The notes under the pieces: generated by a model
What the model was told of the DNA's origin: nothing
Databases searched by the model: none
What the model saw: the letters and a program-made list of their open reading frames with translations, nothing else
Program-made: the position numbers and the translations under genes
Shown: one piece after another, positions 25,306 through 34,420 of the stretch
Layout: every line of letters starts with the position of its first letter
Numbering within the stretch: the stretch's first letter is position 1
Origin: CBDATA01 sp965202845
Lineage (GTDB): Bacteria > Acidobacteriota > Vicinamibacteria > Marinacidobacterales > Marinacidobacteraceae
Direction of reading: 5' to 3'
Length of the DNA stretch: 64,000 nt
NCBI GenBank assembly: GCA_965202845.1
Contig: OZ241856.1
Span: forward strand, 1,550,001 to 1,614,000

Positions 25306-28194
25306 TCACCCTTCGGGCGGGCTGCGGGGGAGTGGGGCGAAGTCGGTGAGGGCGCGGGCCACCGCGTCGTGGAAGGCGGGGCGCAGTCGGAAGATGCCGT
25401 CGTTCTCGCGGGTGGGGTGCACCCGGTTGGTAAGCAGCACTGCGAACAGCTCCCGCTCCGGGTCCACCCAGATCGAAGTTCCGGTGAAACCGGTGTGGCC
25501 GAAGGAGGACGCCGAGAAGAAGTCGCCCGCCGAGGACGGGCCGCCGGACGCGCTCCGGGACGGGGTGTCCCAGCCAAGCGCCCGGCTGCTCCCCGGAACC
25601 AGCCGGGCGCGGCGGGTGAACCGGGCGATGGTGTCCCCCCGGAGCAGGCGCCGCCCCTCCATCGAACCGCCGTTCAGCAGCATCTGCAAGAACACCGCGA
25701 GATCGCCGGTGGCGCTGAAAAGCCCGGCGTGGGCCGCCACTTCGCCCAGCAGCACGGTGTTCTCATCGTGGACCTGCCCGTGGACCAGCCGCCCCCGCCA
25801 CGGATTGTCCTCGGTGGGAGCGATCCGGGGCAGCAGTCCCGGATCGGGGCGGTAGCCGGTGTCCTCCATGCCGAGCGGGCGGAAGATGCGGTCCCGGACC
25901 AGGGTTTCGAGACCGGCGCCCGATACCCGCTCGATGATCTCGCCCAGCAGCAGCAGGCCGTTGTCCGAGTACACCGCGTCCGTGCGCGGCTCGTAGTCCG
26001 AAGTCACGGCGAAGATGCGGTCGAGAACCCGCCGGCGCGCCTCGTCCCTCGGAAGCCCCCTGGCGTCCGGGTCGAACTCCAGGTAGAACTGGATCCAGGC
26101 CGGCAGCCCGGAGGAGTGGGCGAGCAGGTCCGCCACCGTGACCGGCTGGCGGCGCTCGCGCTCCTCCGCCGAGGGCGCCTGTTCGAGGAATTCGGGAAGG
26201 TAGGCGCTCACCGGCAACCCGATGTCCAGCAGCCCGTCCTCGACCAGCATCATCACCAGCGTGGTGGTCCCCACCACCTTGGTGAGCGACGCCAGGTCGT
26301 AGATGGTGTCCGGCGTCACGGCGGGCGAACCCTCGTCCCAGGTCTGGCGTCCGAACCCCTCGTGGAGCGCGATCCGGCCGCGCCGGACCACGATGGCGCT
26401 CGCGCCCGGGGTCGTCCCGGCCGCGATGGCGTCCCGGATGACCTGCCGGACCGCCTCGATCCCTTCCGCGCTCATGCCGGCCTCCCCGGGCGTCGTCGCC
26501 CGCTGCAATCGCTGCCGCGCCGCGGGCTGATCCATGCCCGCCCCCTGCGGATGGGGGCCCAGGGGAATCGGAAGGCGGCCGCTCACCTCCACTTCGCCGA
26601 AGAGCGCCTGGGCGGCGGCCCGCTGGCTCGCTTCGGCGCCGTCCCAGGCGAGCAGCGCCGTCGCCTCCCCGTGGACATCCCGGAGGGTAACCGGATTCCC
26701 GAAGGACACCGCGACCAGGCGCTCCCGGTACGGATCGAGCGCCCGCCGGAGCTCTTCCGGCAGCCCGGCGCCGTACCTCCGGTAGTCGGCCAGCAGCACC
26801 AGATCGGCGTCCGCGGCCCGCTCCTCCAGGGTTTCCAGCGGGAGCGCGCCGTGGGCGCCGGTGGAAAGCCGACCGGCCCAGGCGCCGCGCCGCCGCAACT
26901 CGGCGCGGAAGGCGCGCCGATCCGGCTCGTGGGGGCCCTCCCGCGAGATCTCGACGAGGAACACCGCGGGCGTCCGGCCTCCGGCAGTGGTCAGCGGCAG
27001 CCAGTCGCCCGGATCCCGCACCAGGGTGAGTCCCTCGCGGAACCGGGAGTCCGCCCACTCCCGGTCCGCCGGGTCGGCGAAAGAGCGGCGCAGGTCCGCT
27101 GCGGCAGGCGGCGTCCCTCCCAGAAGCCCCAGCCGCTCCTTGGCGCGGAGCACCCGGAGCGCCGCCTCCGCGATCCGCTCCTCGGAAAGCCGCCCCTGGC
27201 GCGCCGCCCGCGCCAGCGCCTGATGCGCCACCAGCGGGTCCTTCGGCACCAGCACCACGTCCACGCCCGCCGCCACCGCCGCCACCGCGACCTCGCCGTC
27301 GAACCGCCCGTCCCGGGCGCCCTCCATCTCCAGCGCGTCGCTCACCACCAGCCCCCGGAAACCCATCTCCCCGCGCAGCAGTCCGCCCAGGATTTCCGGG
27401 GAGAGAACCGCCGGGCGGTCGGCGCGTCCGTCCAGCGCCGGAACCGCCAGATGTCCGGGCATGACCGCCGCAACTCCGGCCCGGATCGCCTCTCGAAACG
27501 GCGCCAGGTCCACCCGGTCCAGATGCTCCCGGGACGCCAGCACCTGCGCCAGCCGGTGGTGGCTGTCGGTCGCAGTGCCGCCGTGCCCCGGAAAATGCTT
27601 CGCGGTGGCGAGCGCCCCGTTCTCCTCGATCCCCCGGATCAAGGCCGCGCCCAGCTCCCCCACGACGGCCGGGTCGGCGCCGAACGAACGGATGCCGATC
27701 ACCGCGCTCTCCGGCGTCTGGAGCACGTCCAGCACCGGCGCCAGCACCAGATGCACCCCGACGGCGCGCGCCTCCCGGGCGAGGATCGCCCCCTGACGGT
27801 AGAGCGCCTCCGGGTCCGGCGACGCTCCCGCCTGGAGCGCGGGCGGGAACCGCACGCCGCCCTCGGTGCGCATCGCCGTCCCCCACTCGTAGTCGGCGGC
27901 GATCAGCGGCGGAACCGCCGACGCCTCCCGGAGCGCTTCGGTCGCGTTCCGGGTGCCCTCCGGGGTTCCGGCGAAGACCACCGCTCCGCCGATCCGGCCG
28001 GCGGCGGCGAGATCCAGCAGGCGCCGCCATTCGGGGTCCTGGTCGTTGCGAAAGCGGGCGGGCGCCCGGGGCATCACCAGCTGCCCCACCCGCTCCTCCA
28101 GGTCCATGCGCTCCAGAATCCGGCGGGCGGCGTCCGGCTCGCCGCAAGCGGCCAAGGCTGCAAAGAGCGGAGCGAAACGGCGGGCGGAGCGCAT
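25306..28194 (-). CDS. Lipoprotein fusion: GH3 hexosaminidase plus class C beta-lactamase-like domain
   Basis: This 962-residue protein has a lipobox (FAALAAC), so it is probably periplasmic and membrane-anchored. Residues about 30-350 form a GH3 domain with the NagZ-type motif TAKHFPGHGGT near residue 195; this points to N-acetylglucosaminidase activity. A second GH3-type domain runs to about 560. The C-terminal part, about 590-960, is a serine-hydrolase domain. Its SxxK is SLTK (near 635), its YxN is YSDN (near 740), and HTGFTG stands for the KTG triad. The combined parts suggest peptidoglycan turnover. The architecture is known from Bacteroidota and some others. Confidence 0.9.
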   Translation of the reverse strand: MRSARRFAPLFAALAACGEPDAARRILERMDLEERVGQLVMPRAPARFRNDQDPEWRRLLDLAAAGRIGGAVVFAGTPEGTRNATEALREASAVPPLIAADYEWGTAMRTEGGVRFPPALQAGASPDPEALYRQGAILAREARAVGVHLVLAPVLDVLQTPESAVIGIRSFGADPAVVGELGAALIRGIEENGALATAKHFPGHGGTATDSHHRLAQVLASREHLDRVDLAPFREAIRAGVAAVMPGHLAVPALDGRADRPAVLSPEILGGLLRGEMGFRGLVVSDALEMEGARDGRFDGEVAVAAVAAGVDVVLVPKDPLVAHQALARAARQGRLSEERIAEAALRVLRAKERLGLLGGTPPAAADLRRSFADPADREWADSRFREGLTLVRDPGDWLPLTTAGGRTPAVFLVEISREGPHEPDRRAFRAELRRRGAWAGRLSTGAHGALPLETLEERAADADLVLLADYRRYGAGLPEELRRALDPYRERLVAVSFGNPVTLRDVHGEATALLAWDGAEASQRAAAQALFGEVEVSGRLPIPLGPHPQGAGMDQPAARQRLQRATTPGEAGMSAEGIEAVRQVIRDAIAAGTTPGASAIVVRRGRIALHEGFGRQTWDEGSPAVTPDTIYDLASLTKVVGTTTLVMMLVEDGLLDIGLPVSAYLPEFLEQAPSAEERERRQPVTVADLLAHSSGLPAWIQFYLEFDPDARGLPRDEARRRVLDRIFAVTSDYEPRTDAVYSDNGLLLLGEIIERVSGAGLETLVRDRIFRPLGMEDTGYRPDPGLLPRIAPTEDNPWRGRLVHGQVHDENTVLLGEVAAHAGLFSATGDLAVFLQMLLNGGSMEGRRLLRGDTIARFTRRARLVPGSSRALGWDTPSRSASGGPSSAGDFFSASSFGHTGFTGTSIWVDPERELFAVLLTNRVHPTRENDGIFRLRPAFHDAVARALTDFAPLPRSPPEG

Positions 28195-28202
28195 CGCCGG
28201 GG

Positions 28203-28220
28203 AGACTAGCGGAGTACCCT
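28203..28220. promoter_or_regulatory. Divergent -10-like hexamers between GH3 fusion and AddBA
   Basis: TAGTCT on the minus strand (28208-28203) lies 8 nt before the GH3 ATG. TACCCT on the plus strand (28215-28220) lies 12 nt before the AddBA ATG. The gap between the start codons is 38 bp. Confidence 0.3.
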
Positions 28221-28232
28221 CTCCGCGCCTCC

Positions 28233-31200
28233 ATGCCGCCGCGCGTCCGCATCACCCGCTTCCCGAACTGGCGGGCGCTCCGGGAGCAGGTCGCGGAGGA
28301 AGCGCGCAAGTCCCCCGGATCGCTGCTCGTCCTGGCTCCCACCCCCGGCGCCCGCGCCGCGCTGGAGGACGCGCTTCGCGGCCTGCTGCTGGAACCGGGG
28401 CGCCAGGCGGCCGAACTGCCGGAAGTCCGCACGCCCGCCCAGGCGATCGGCGACCTGCTGCTGCGGACGGAACCGCCGGCCCGGCTGGCCAGCCCGCTCG
28501 AACGCTCGCTCTTGATGGAGAGCGCGCTGCTCGACGCCGCCCGGGGAGCGCCCCGGGGCAACCCGCTGCGGCTCGCCGGCCCGCTCCTGCGGCTGTTCGA
28601 CGAGCAGTCCCGGGACCGCGCGGCAGATCCCGGGAAACCGGCGTTTCCGGCGCTGCTGCGCCGCGCCCGGCGGGTCTTCGGCGAAGCCCGGGAGACCGAC
28701 GAGGGCGCCGAACGCCTGCTGCGGCTCACCGAGTGGCTGGAGCGGGTTCATGCGAACTACGCCCGCAGGCTCGCGGCCTCCGAACGGCTGGACCTCGAGG
28801 GAGCGCGGCGGCGGCTTCTCAAGGAGCGCCCGACTCCCGCCTGGGCGGAAATCCGGATCCTCGGCGACGCTGCGACCGGCATCGCCGACAACCAGGTCTT
28901 CGACGCCGTCGCCCCGCCGGGCGGACTCCGGTTCCTCCTGACCGAAGGCGACTCCGCTCCGGCGCTGCCCGCCGGATGGACGAGCGAGGAGCAGCTCGCG
29001 GAAGCGCAAACGCACCCCGCGCCCCGGGTCTTCGTCCCGCCCCTGGGCGAAACGCCGCTGATCCGCACGACCGACCGCGCCGGCGAGGCGCGCGCCGCTG
29101 TCGCGATGCTCGCCCGCTACCGCGAGGAAGCCGGAGACGGGGCGTTCGATCGGTGCGCCGTCGCCGCCCGAAACCCGGACGCGTACGTAGACACCCTCGC
29201 CGCCAGCTTCGAGGAGGCCGGAATTCCGTTCCGTACCGATTTCCAGCCGTCGCTCGCCGAGACGCCGTGGCCCGCCGGACTCGACGACACGCTCCGTTTC
29301 GCCGAGCGGCCCGGACGCCTTTCCTGCGGATTCGCCCTGCTGCGGAGTCCGTTCTTCCGGGACGACCAGCTGGGCGACGTCCCCGGACGACTCGCCGACA
29401 TCGCCGCATCCGCTCTCGCCGACATCGACATCCGGGACACCCACGAACCGGAAGCGCTGGAAGAGCTGGCGGAGCGGACGCAGCGGCTCGGCGACTCCAT
29501 CCTCGGGAAGGCGACCGGAACCCTCGACGAGCGGCGGGGGCGGGAGCTCGGGGTCGCCGCCCGGGTGATCGCCCGGCTCGCCGCCCACGCCCGCGCCCTT
29601 GCGCCGATCCGGGACCAGGAGACCGGCTTCCGGGAAGCGGTGGAATGTCTGCTCCGCTTCGCCCGCTCCCACTTCCCCGACGCGCCCCCGGCGGCCCGCG
29701 AGGCGCTGCTCCAGGCGGCGGACCCTTCGCTGCCGGAGACCCCTTCGGGGGGCGCGACGCGGTTCCGGGACCGCATCCGCCGCCAGCTTCGGCGGCACCC
29801 GACCGTCCGCCATCCGGGGCGCAGCGGGGTCCGCCTGATCGCCGCCGAGGACGCCCCCTTCGGGGACTACGACTGTCTGATCCTGCTCGGAGTCGGGGAC
29901 GCCGACTGGCCCGGCCCGCGCCCGGGGACCATCTTCCTGCCCACCCGGGTGCTGGAGGACGCCACCCGCAAGCGCTTCGCCGAAGCCCGCGAACGGGAAA
30001 TCCGACTACTGCGGAGCTTCGCCGATCTCCCCGGCAAGGCCGCCGGGTTCGCCCGCGCCGAGCTGGAGGACGGCTTTCCCGCCGGGGAATCGCCGCTCTT
30101 CGTCCACCTCGAGGAACGGCTCGTCGGCAGGGAACGCATCCCGGTGGCCGTCCCCGAACCGGAGCCCGGCGACGATGTCGCTCCCCTGCCCCGCAGTCTG
30201 GACCGCAGCGTCCCGGATGCGGTGGACCTCGCCGAGCGGACGCTCTCCCCCTCCGCGCTGGTCCTCTACTCCCGGAATCCGGCGCAGTTCTTCCTCGAGC
30301 GGGTCCTGCGGCTCCGGCGGGAGGAATCCCTCTCCGACACCGCCTCGAGGACGGCGCGCGGTTCGCGGCTCCACCGGCTGATGGAGGAGACCGCCCCGGC
30401 CTTCTTCCGACTGCACGGCCCGGTCACCGAAGCGAATCTCGGCGATGCGCTCGCCATGTTCCGCGAGAACTACCAGCGGATGGAGGACCCGGGGCTGACC
30501 GCCGAGGATCGCGCCGCCGAGGAGCTCTGGCTTTTCGGCGGCCCCTTCCACCCCTCGGCGCTCGAATGGTTCCTGCGCGAGGAGGCGGACCGGGGGCCGG
30601 TCGAGCCGCTGTGGATCGAAGCCGAACTGGCGGGCGTCGTGGAGCCGGCGACCGATTCCCTTCCCCCGCTCCGGGTGCGCGGGATCGCCGACCGGGTGGA
30701 TCGAACCCCGAAGGGCGTCCGCATCCTCGAACTCAAATCGGGGTCTTCGGCGGGCAAGGACTCGGCGCTGCTGCAGGCGCGCCTCTACGCCCGGCTGGCC
30801 GGGGCGGAGACCCTCGCCGTGCCCTTCTTCCGGGACCGGGAGTGGGTGGACGGGGAGAAGAAGCGGGAGGAGCTCGACGCGCGGATCGCCGCGGTCCGGG
30901 ACGGACTGGCCGTCGGGGACTTTCCGGCGCCCGCCGACCCCAGGGACATCCTGCCCTTCGACTGGCCGCTCGCCATCCGGCCCGACCTGCCGAAAACTCC
31001 CCCGGAGGCGCTTCCGGTCGCCTCCGCGACGGTCCCGCCGAAACCGGTCGCCCCCGCCGCGGCGCGACGACGCCTGCCGCTGTTCCGCCCCAGCGACCAC
31101 GAGGCGCGGGAGGCCGCCGCCGACCCGACCCGGCACGTCGTGCTCCGCGCCTCGGCGGGGACCGGCAAGACGACCGTCCTGACCGAGCGCTACCTGAACC

Positions 31201-33698
31201 TGATCCGGGCTGGAGTCCCCCCGCGGAACATCCTGGCGCTCACCTTCACCCGCAAGGCGGCGGCGGAGATGAAGGACCGGATCGTCCAGCGCCTCGCCCG
31301 GCCCGATTTCGGCGACGTCCGCGCCGAGCGCCCCGACCTCGGCGAGGTCGCGGTCTCGACCCTCGACGCCTTCAACCTGGGACTCGTCCGCGAGTTTCCG
31401 CTCGACGCCGGAGTCGCGCCCGGCGTGGAGGTGCTGGACGAACGCGAGATGCCGGCGCTCCAGCAGGAGGCGATCCGCCGGGTGGTGAGCGGGGCGTCCG
31501 GCTTCGACCGGAAGACGCTGGCGGAACTGCCGCTCCTCGGCAGGAGCCTCGGAAGCCTCGAAAACGTCGCCGTCTCCTGGCTCCAGAACCGGCTGACCTG
31601 GCGCTCCACCTTCGAAGACCGGGATCGGCGCGTCGCCGACAAGCCGCTTCCGGCTCCGCCGACGCTCCGGGAGCGGCTCCTGCCTGCGCAGGACGCGGCG
31701 CGGCAGTTTCTCGCCGGCTACCAGGGGCCGGTTCCGGTTCCGGCGCGGCTCGCGCTCCGCCTCGAGCCGCAGGCCGGATCCCGGGACGCGCTCGACCGGG
31801 AATTCCTGGTCGAGTGGCTCAAGCCCCGGGTGGCGACCGCGCCCCGGCACGTGACCCAGCACGCCAGATCGGTGAAGCCGCAGTACCTGCGCGTCAAGGA
31901 GGCGTTCGCCGGATTCAGCCGCGACTGGCTGGACGCCCTCAACGAACGCGCATTCCCGCCAGTCTGGCGCTTTCTCCAGGCAGTGGAATCGGAGTACCAG
32001 GCTCTCAAGGAGGAGCGCGGCGTGATGGACTTCGACGACCTCACGCTGGCGGCGACCCGCATGCTGCGAAACGCCGGCGAGTTCGCCGAGAGCCGCTTCC
32101 GGCTGGAGGCGCGCTACCACCACCTTCTCCTCGACGAGTTCCAGGACACCAGCGACCCCCAGTGGGAGCTGCTGCGGAGCATCGCCGAGCCATGGACCAG
32201 CGGCGAGGGGCTGGCCGCCGAGGAGGTCCGGCGCGTCACCGGCGGCCGGCTGGAGACCCCCACCCTGTTCGTGGTCGGCGACCACAAGCAGTCCATCTAC
32301 CGCTTCCGCAACGCGCGGGTCGAAATCCTCGGCAACACGGAAACCTGGATCGGCGCGCGGTTCCGGTCGGCCCGCCGGCCCCGGGTGGCGCTCCGCTGGA
32401 ACTTCCGCTCCACCGCGCCGCTCCGCGCCTTCGTGAACGACGTGGCGACGGCGGTGGCGCACGCGGATCGGCAGGATGTCAACTGGCGCTTCCGCTACGA
32501 CGAGGAGGATCGGATTCCCGAGGACCCCGGCCCGGTGGACGAGAGCAGCGACGAGAACGCGCCGCTTTCGGTGGCGAGCGCCGAGGAGCACCCGGAGGCC
32601 GCCCGCCGCATCGCCCGGCGGATCCAGGAGATCGCAGCGTCCGGCGCGCCGCTCGACGAAATCGCCATCCTGTCGCGGCGGGGCAACGAACTCGAAACCT
32701 ACCGCCAGGCGGTGGAGGCGCTCGGCATCCCGACCTGCCTCATCAAGGGGGCGGGGTTCTTCGAGACGTCGGAGGTCCGCGACCTGACCGCGCTCTGCCG
32801 TTTCCTCGCCCGGCCGCATTCCGATCTGCGCGCCGTGGAGCTGCTGCGCTCGCGCTTCTTCGCGGTCCCGTCCCGGGCGCTCCAGGCGCTTCGCGCCCTC
32901 GACAAGGACGCGGAAACCCCCTTCAGCGACGTCCTGACGAGCGGCGGGGACATCCCGCTGGAACTCCCGAAGGCGGACGCCGACCCGCTCCGGGAGGCCG
33001 GCGTCCGGGTGGCGGCATGGATCGGCTGGTCGCGGGAGCTGCCGCCCTCGCTCGCCGTCCAGCGCATCCTGAAAGAGACCGGATATCTGGAGCGGGCGCG
33101 CCGCAGCGGGGCCGGCAGTCCCTTCGCCGGCGCCCAGCAGGCCGCCAACGTCGAGAAGGCGCTTCAGCGCCTGCGCCGCGCCGAGCGCGACGGCTTCGCC
33201 ACCTTCGAGATCGCGGCGCGCTGCCTGGAGACCGCCGGAAGCGACGGGCAGGATGCGACCCAGGCGCCGCTGCGTGCGGCGGGAGCAGTGCAGGTTCTCA
33301 CCATCCACGCCGCCAAGGGGCTGGAATACGAACACGTCCACCTGGTGGATCTGAACGGGAGGACTCCCGGCGCCGGCGGAGGCGTCCGGGTTCAGGAGGG
33401 CGACGACGGCCGCTGGAGCATCTCCACCATCAGCAATTCGAGCGACTGGGACATCCGGGACGACGGGCGCAGCAGTGCCGAGGAGCGCCGGTGCCTCTAT
33501 GTGGCCTTGACCCGCGCCAAGCGCAGCCTGACCCTCTCCGGCGTCGCCAGGTTCCTCAAGTCCGGGGCGCTCGGCAAGCCGCAGGGGCTCGCCCGCTTCC
33601 TTCCCCCGGATCTCTGGGAGGCGATGGCGGGCGCCGCCCGCGACCCCCGGTCGGAGATCCAGTGGGCGCGCCACCAGCTGCGGGTGCTGGCCGATTGA
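28233..33698 (+). CDS. Single-chain AddB-AddA-like nuclease-helicase (1821 residues)
   Basis: The protein joins two normally separate subunits for DNA double-strand-break processing. Residues 1-660 resemble AddB, starting MPPRVRITRFPNWRALREQV, with no usable Walker A. Residues about 670-880 form a RecB/Cas4-type nuclease domain, including GSRLHRLMEE, GIADRVDR and ILELKSGS. Residues about 960-1821 are a UvrD-type helicase. It has ASAGTGKTTVL near 975, LTFTRKAAAEM, LLLDEFQDTSDPQ near 1298, VVGDHKQSIYRF, TIHAAKGLEYEHVHLVDL near 1688 and YVALTRAKRSL near 1756. The AddA-type C-terminal nuclease is missing. The Cys that starts the iron-sulfur nuclease fold in AddB is Asn here (YSRNPAQFFLER). It is one continuous frame. 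Confidence 0.9.
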   Translation: MPPRVRITRFPNWRALREQVAEEARKSPGSLLVLAPTPGARAALEDALRGLLLEPGRQAAELPEVRTPAQAIGDLLLRTEPPARLASPLERSLLMESALLDAARGAPRGNPLRLAGPLLRLFDEQSRDRAADPGKPAFPALLRRARRVFGEARETDEGAERLLRLTEWLERVHANYARRLAASERLDLEGARRRLLKERPTPAWAEIRILGDAATGIADNQVFDAVAPPGGLRFLLTEGDSAPALPAGWTSEEQLAEAQTHPAPRVFVPPLGETPLIRTTDRAGEARAAVAMLARYREEAGDGAFDRCAVAARNPDAYVDTLAASFEEAGIPFRTDFQPSLAETPWPAGLDDTLRFAERPGRLSCGFALLRSPFFRDDQLGDVPGRLADIAASALADIDIRDTHEPEALEELAERTQRLGDSILGKATGTLDERRGRELGVAARVIARLAAHARALAPIRDQETGFREAVECLLRFARSHFPDAPPAAREALLQAADPSLPETPSGGATRFRDRIRRQLRRHPTVRHPGRSGVRLIAAEDAPFGDYDCLILLGVGDADWPGPRPGTIFLPTRVLEDATRKRFAEAREREIRLLRSFADLPGKAAGFARAELEDGFPAGESPLFVHLEERLVGRERIPVAVPEPEPGDDVAPLPRSLDRSVPDAVDLAERTLSPSALVLYSRNPAQFFLERVLRLRREESLSDTASRTARGSRLHRLMEETAPAFFRLHGPVTEANLGDALAMFRENYQRMEDPGLTAEDRAAEELWLFGGPFHPSALEWFLREEADRGPVEPLWIEAELAGVVEPATDSLPPLRVRGIADRVDRTPKGVRILELKSGSSAGKDSALLQARLYARLAGAETLAVPFFRDREWVDGEKKREELDARIAAVRDGLAVGDFPAPADPRDILPFDWPLAIRPDLPKTPPEALPVASATVPPKPVAPAAARRRLPLFRPSDHEAREAAADPTRHVVLRASAGTGKTTVLTERYLNLIRAGVPPRNILALTFTRKAAAEMKDRIVQRLARPDFGDVRAERPDLGEVAVSTLDAFNLGLVREFPLDAGVAPGVEVLDEREMPALQQEAIRRVVSGASGFDRKTLAELPLLGRSLGSLENVAVSWLQNRLTWRSTFEDRDRRVADKPLPAPPTLRERLLPAQDAARQFLAGYQGPVPVPARLALRLEPQAGSRDALDREFLVEWLKPRVATAPRHVTQHARSVKPQYLRVKEAFAGFSRDWLDALNERAFPPVWRFLQAVESEYQALKEERGVMDFDDLTLAATRMLRNAGEFAESRFRLEARYHHLLLDEFQDTSDPQWELLRSIAEPWTSGEGLAAEEVRRVTGGRLETPTLFVVGDHKQSIYRFRNARVEILGNTETWIGARFRSARRPRVALRWNFRSTAPLRAFVNDVATAVAHADRQDVNWRFRYDEEDRIPEDPGPVDESSDENAPLSVASAEEHPEAARRIARRIQEIAASGAPLDEIAILSRRGNELETYRQAVEALGIPTCLIKGAGFFETSEVRDLTALCRFLARPHSDLRAVELLRSRFFAVPSRALQALRALDKDAETPFSDVLTSGGDIPLELPKADADPLREAGVRVAAWIGWSRELPPSLAVQRILKETGYLERARRSGAGSPFAGAQQAANVEKALQRLRRAERDGFATFEIAARCLETAGSDGQDATQAPLRAAGAVQVLTIHAAKGLEYEHVHLVDLNGRTPGAGGGVRVQEGDDGRWSISTISNSSDWDIRDDGRSSAEERRCLYVALTRAKRSLTLSGVARFLKSGALGKPQGLARFLPPDLWEAMAGAARDPRSEIQWARHQLRVLAD

Positions 33699-34420
33699 CC
33701 GAGCGGACCGCCTCCGCCGCCCGGCGGCTCGCCCACCTGCTGCTGGAGCGCGCCCGGGACGGCGCGAAGGTGGACGCCGAAACGGCGGCCCGGATGCTGG
33801 ACAACCGCCTGGCCCCCACCGGGGCGGACCACGCCGAAGCCGTCAAGACGGCGCTCGCTCTCTTCCAGGCGGCGTCCCGCTGGCTGGAAGCCAACCCCGG
33901 CGCGCTCCGCGCCAACCTCCGCATCGCGCTACGGGCCTTTTCGGTCACCGTTCCGAGCGTCCTGATGCGCCCGGACGGCTCGGCGGCGGCGCTGGTCATG
34001 GCGCCCGAAGGCGACCGGGGAGCGGAGGCCCGCGCCCGCCGCTACCGCTTCGCGGCGCGCGCGCTGCTGAAGCGCCCGACCGAGGCGTTCCTCGTGCGTT
34101 CCGACGGGACGGTCACCCGGCTCGGCGGCTCACTCGCAAGAGACGGAGAGCGGCGGGGCGTCGAGGCAGAGGATGTTCTGGGTGCGCCCGCTGGCGATCC
34201 GGGCGCAGGCGCCGGTGATCGCGGCGCGGGTGGCGTCCGCCGGCGTCGCGCCCCGGGCGGCGACCGTCGCGGAGCGCCCGTCCAGGACCATGGTGACTTC
34301 GCAACGGGCGCGGCCCATCCGCAGGGTGGAGCGCACGATGAACCCGGCCAGCACGACCAGCGCGAGAACGGTCAGCAGACCGGCCAGCCGGCGGCGCTTC
34401 ACCTCAAGCCCTCCGGGTGA
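33695..34420 (+). CDS. Hypothetical protein after AddBA
   Basis: The frame starts at TTG 33695, overlapping the AddBA stop (TTGA), and runs 241 codons. The first 148 residues look like real protein, helical and Ala/Arg/Leu-rich, with FSVTVPSVLMRPDGS and TEAFLVRSDGTVTRLGG. I recognise no family. The last 90 residues are Gly/Arg-rich and lie antisense to the well-formed membrane-protein gene at 34130-34402. Either the two genes truly overlap or the frame shifts and ends near 34130. Confidence 0.5.
   Translation: MTERTASAARRLAHLLLERARDGAKVDAETAARMLDNRLAPTGADHAEAVKTALALFQAASRWLEANPGALRANLRIALRAFSVTVPSVLMRPDGSAAALVMAPEGDRGAEARARRYRFAARALLKRPTEAFLVRSDGTVTRLGGSLARDGERRGVEAEDVLGAPAGDPGAGAGDRGAGGVRRRRAPGGDRRGAPVQDHGDFATGAAHPQGGAHDEPGQHDQRENGQQTGQPAALHLKPSG
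34130..34402 (-). CDS. Small membrane-anchored hypothetical protein
   Basis: This protein of 90 residues has a basic N-terminus and one membrane helix (LAGLLTVLALVVLAGFIV), then a soluble extracytoplasmic part. Three cysteines are visible (RARCEV, GACARI, ILCLDAPP). The pattern CEVTMVLDGRSATVAARG and ATRAAITGACA recalls small conserved proteins of unknown function. It overlaps the opposite-strand frame 33695-34420. It lies directly downstream of the amidinotransferase-fold gene, whose TGA stop is only 2 bp away. Confidence 0.6.
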   Translation of the reverse strand: MKRRRLAGLLTVLALVVLAGFIVRSTLRMGRARCEVTMVLDGRSATVAARGATPADATRAAITGACARIASGRTQNILCLDAPPLSVSCE

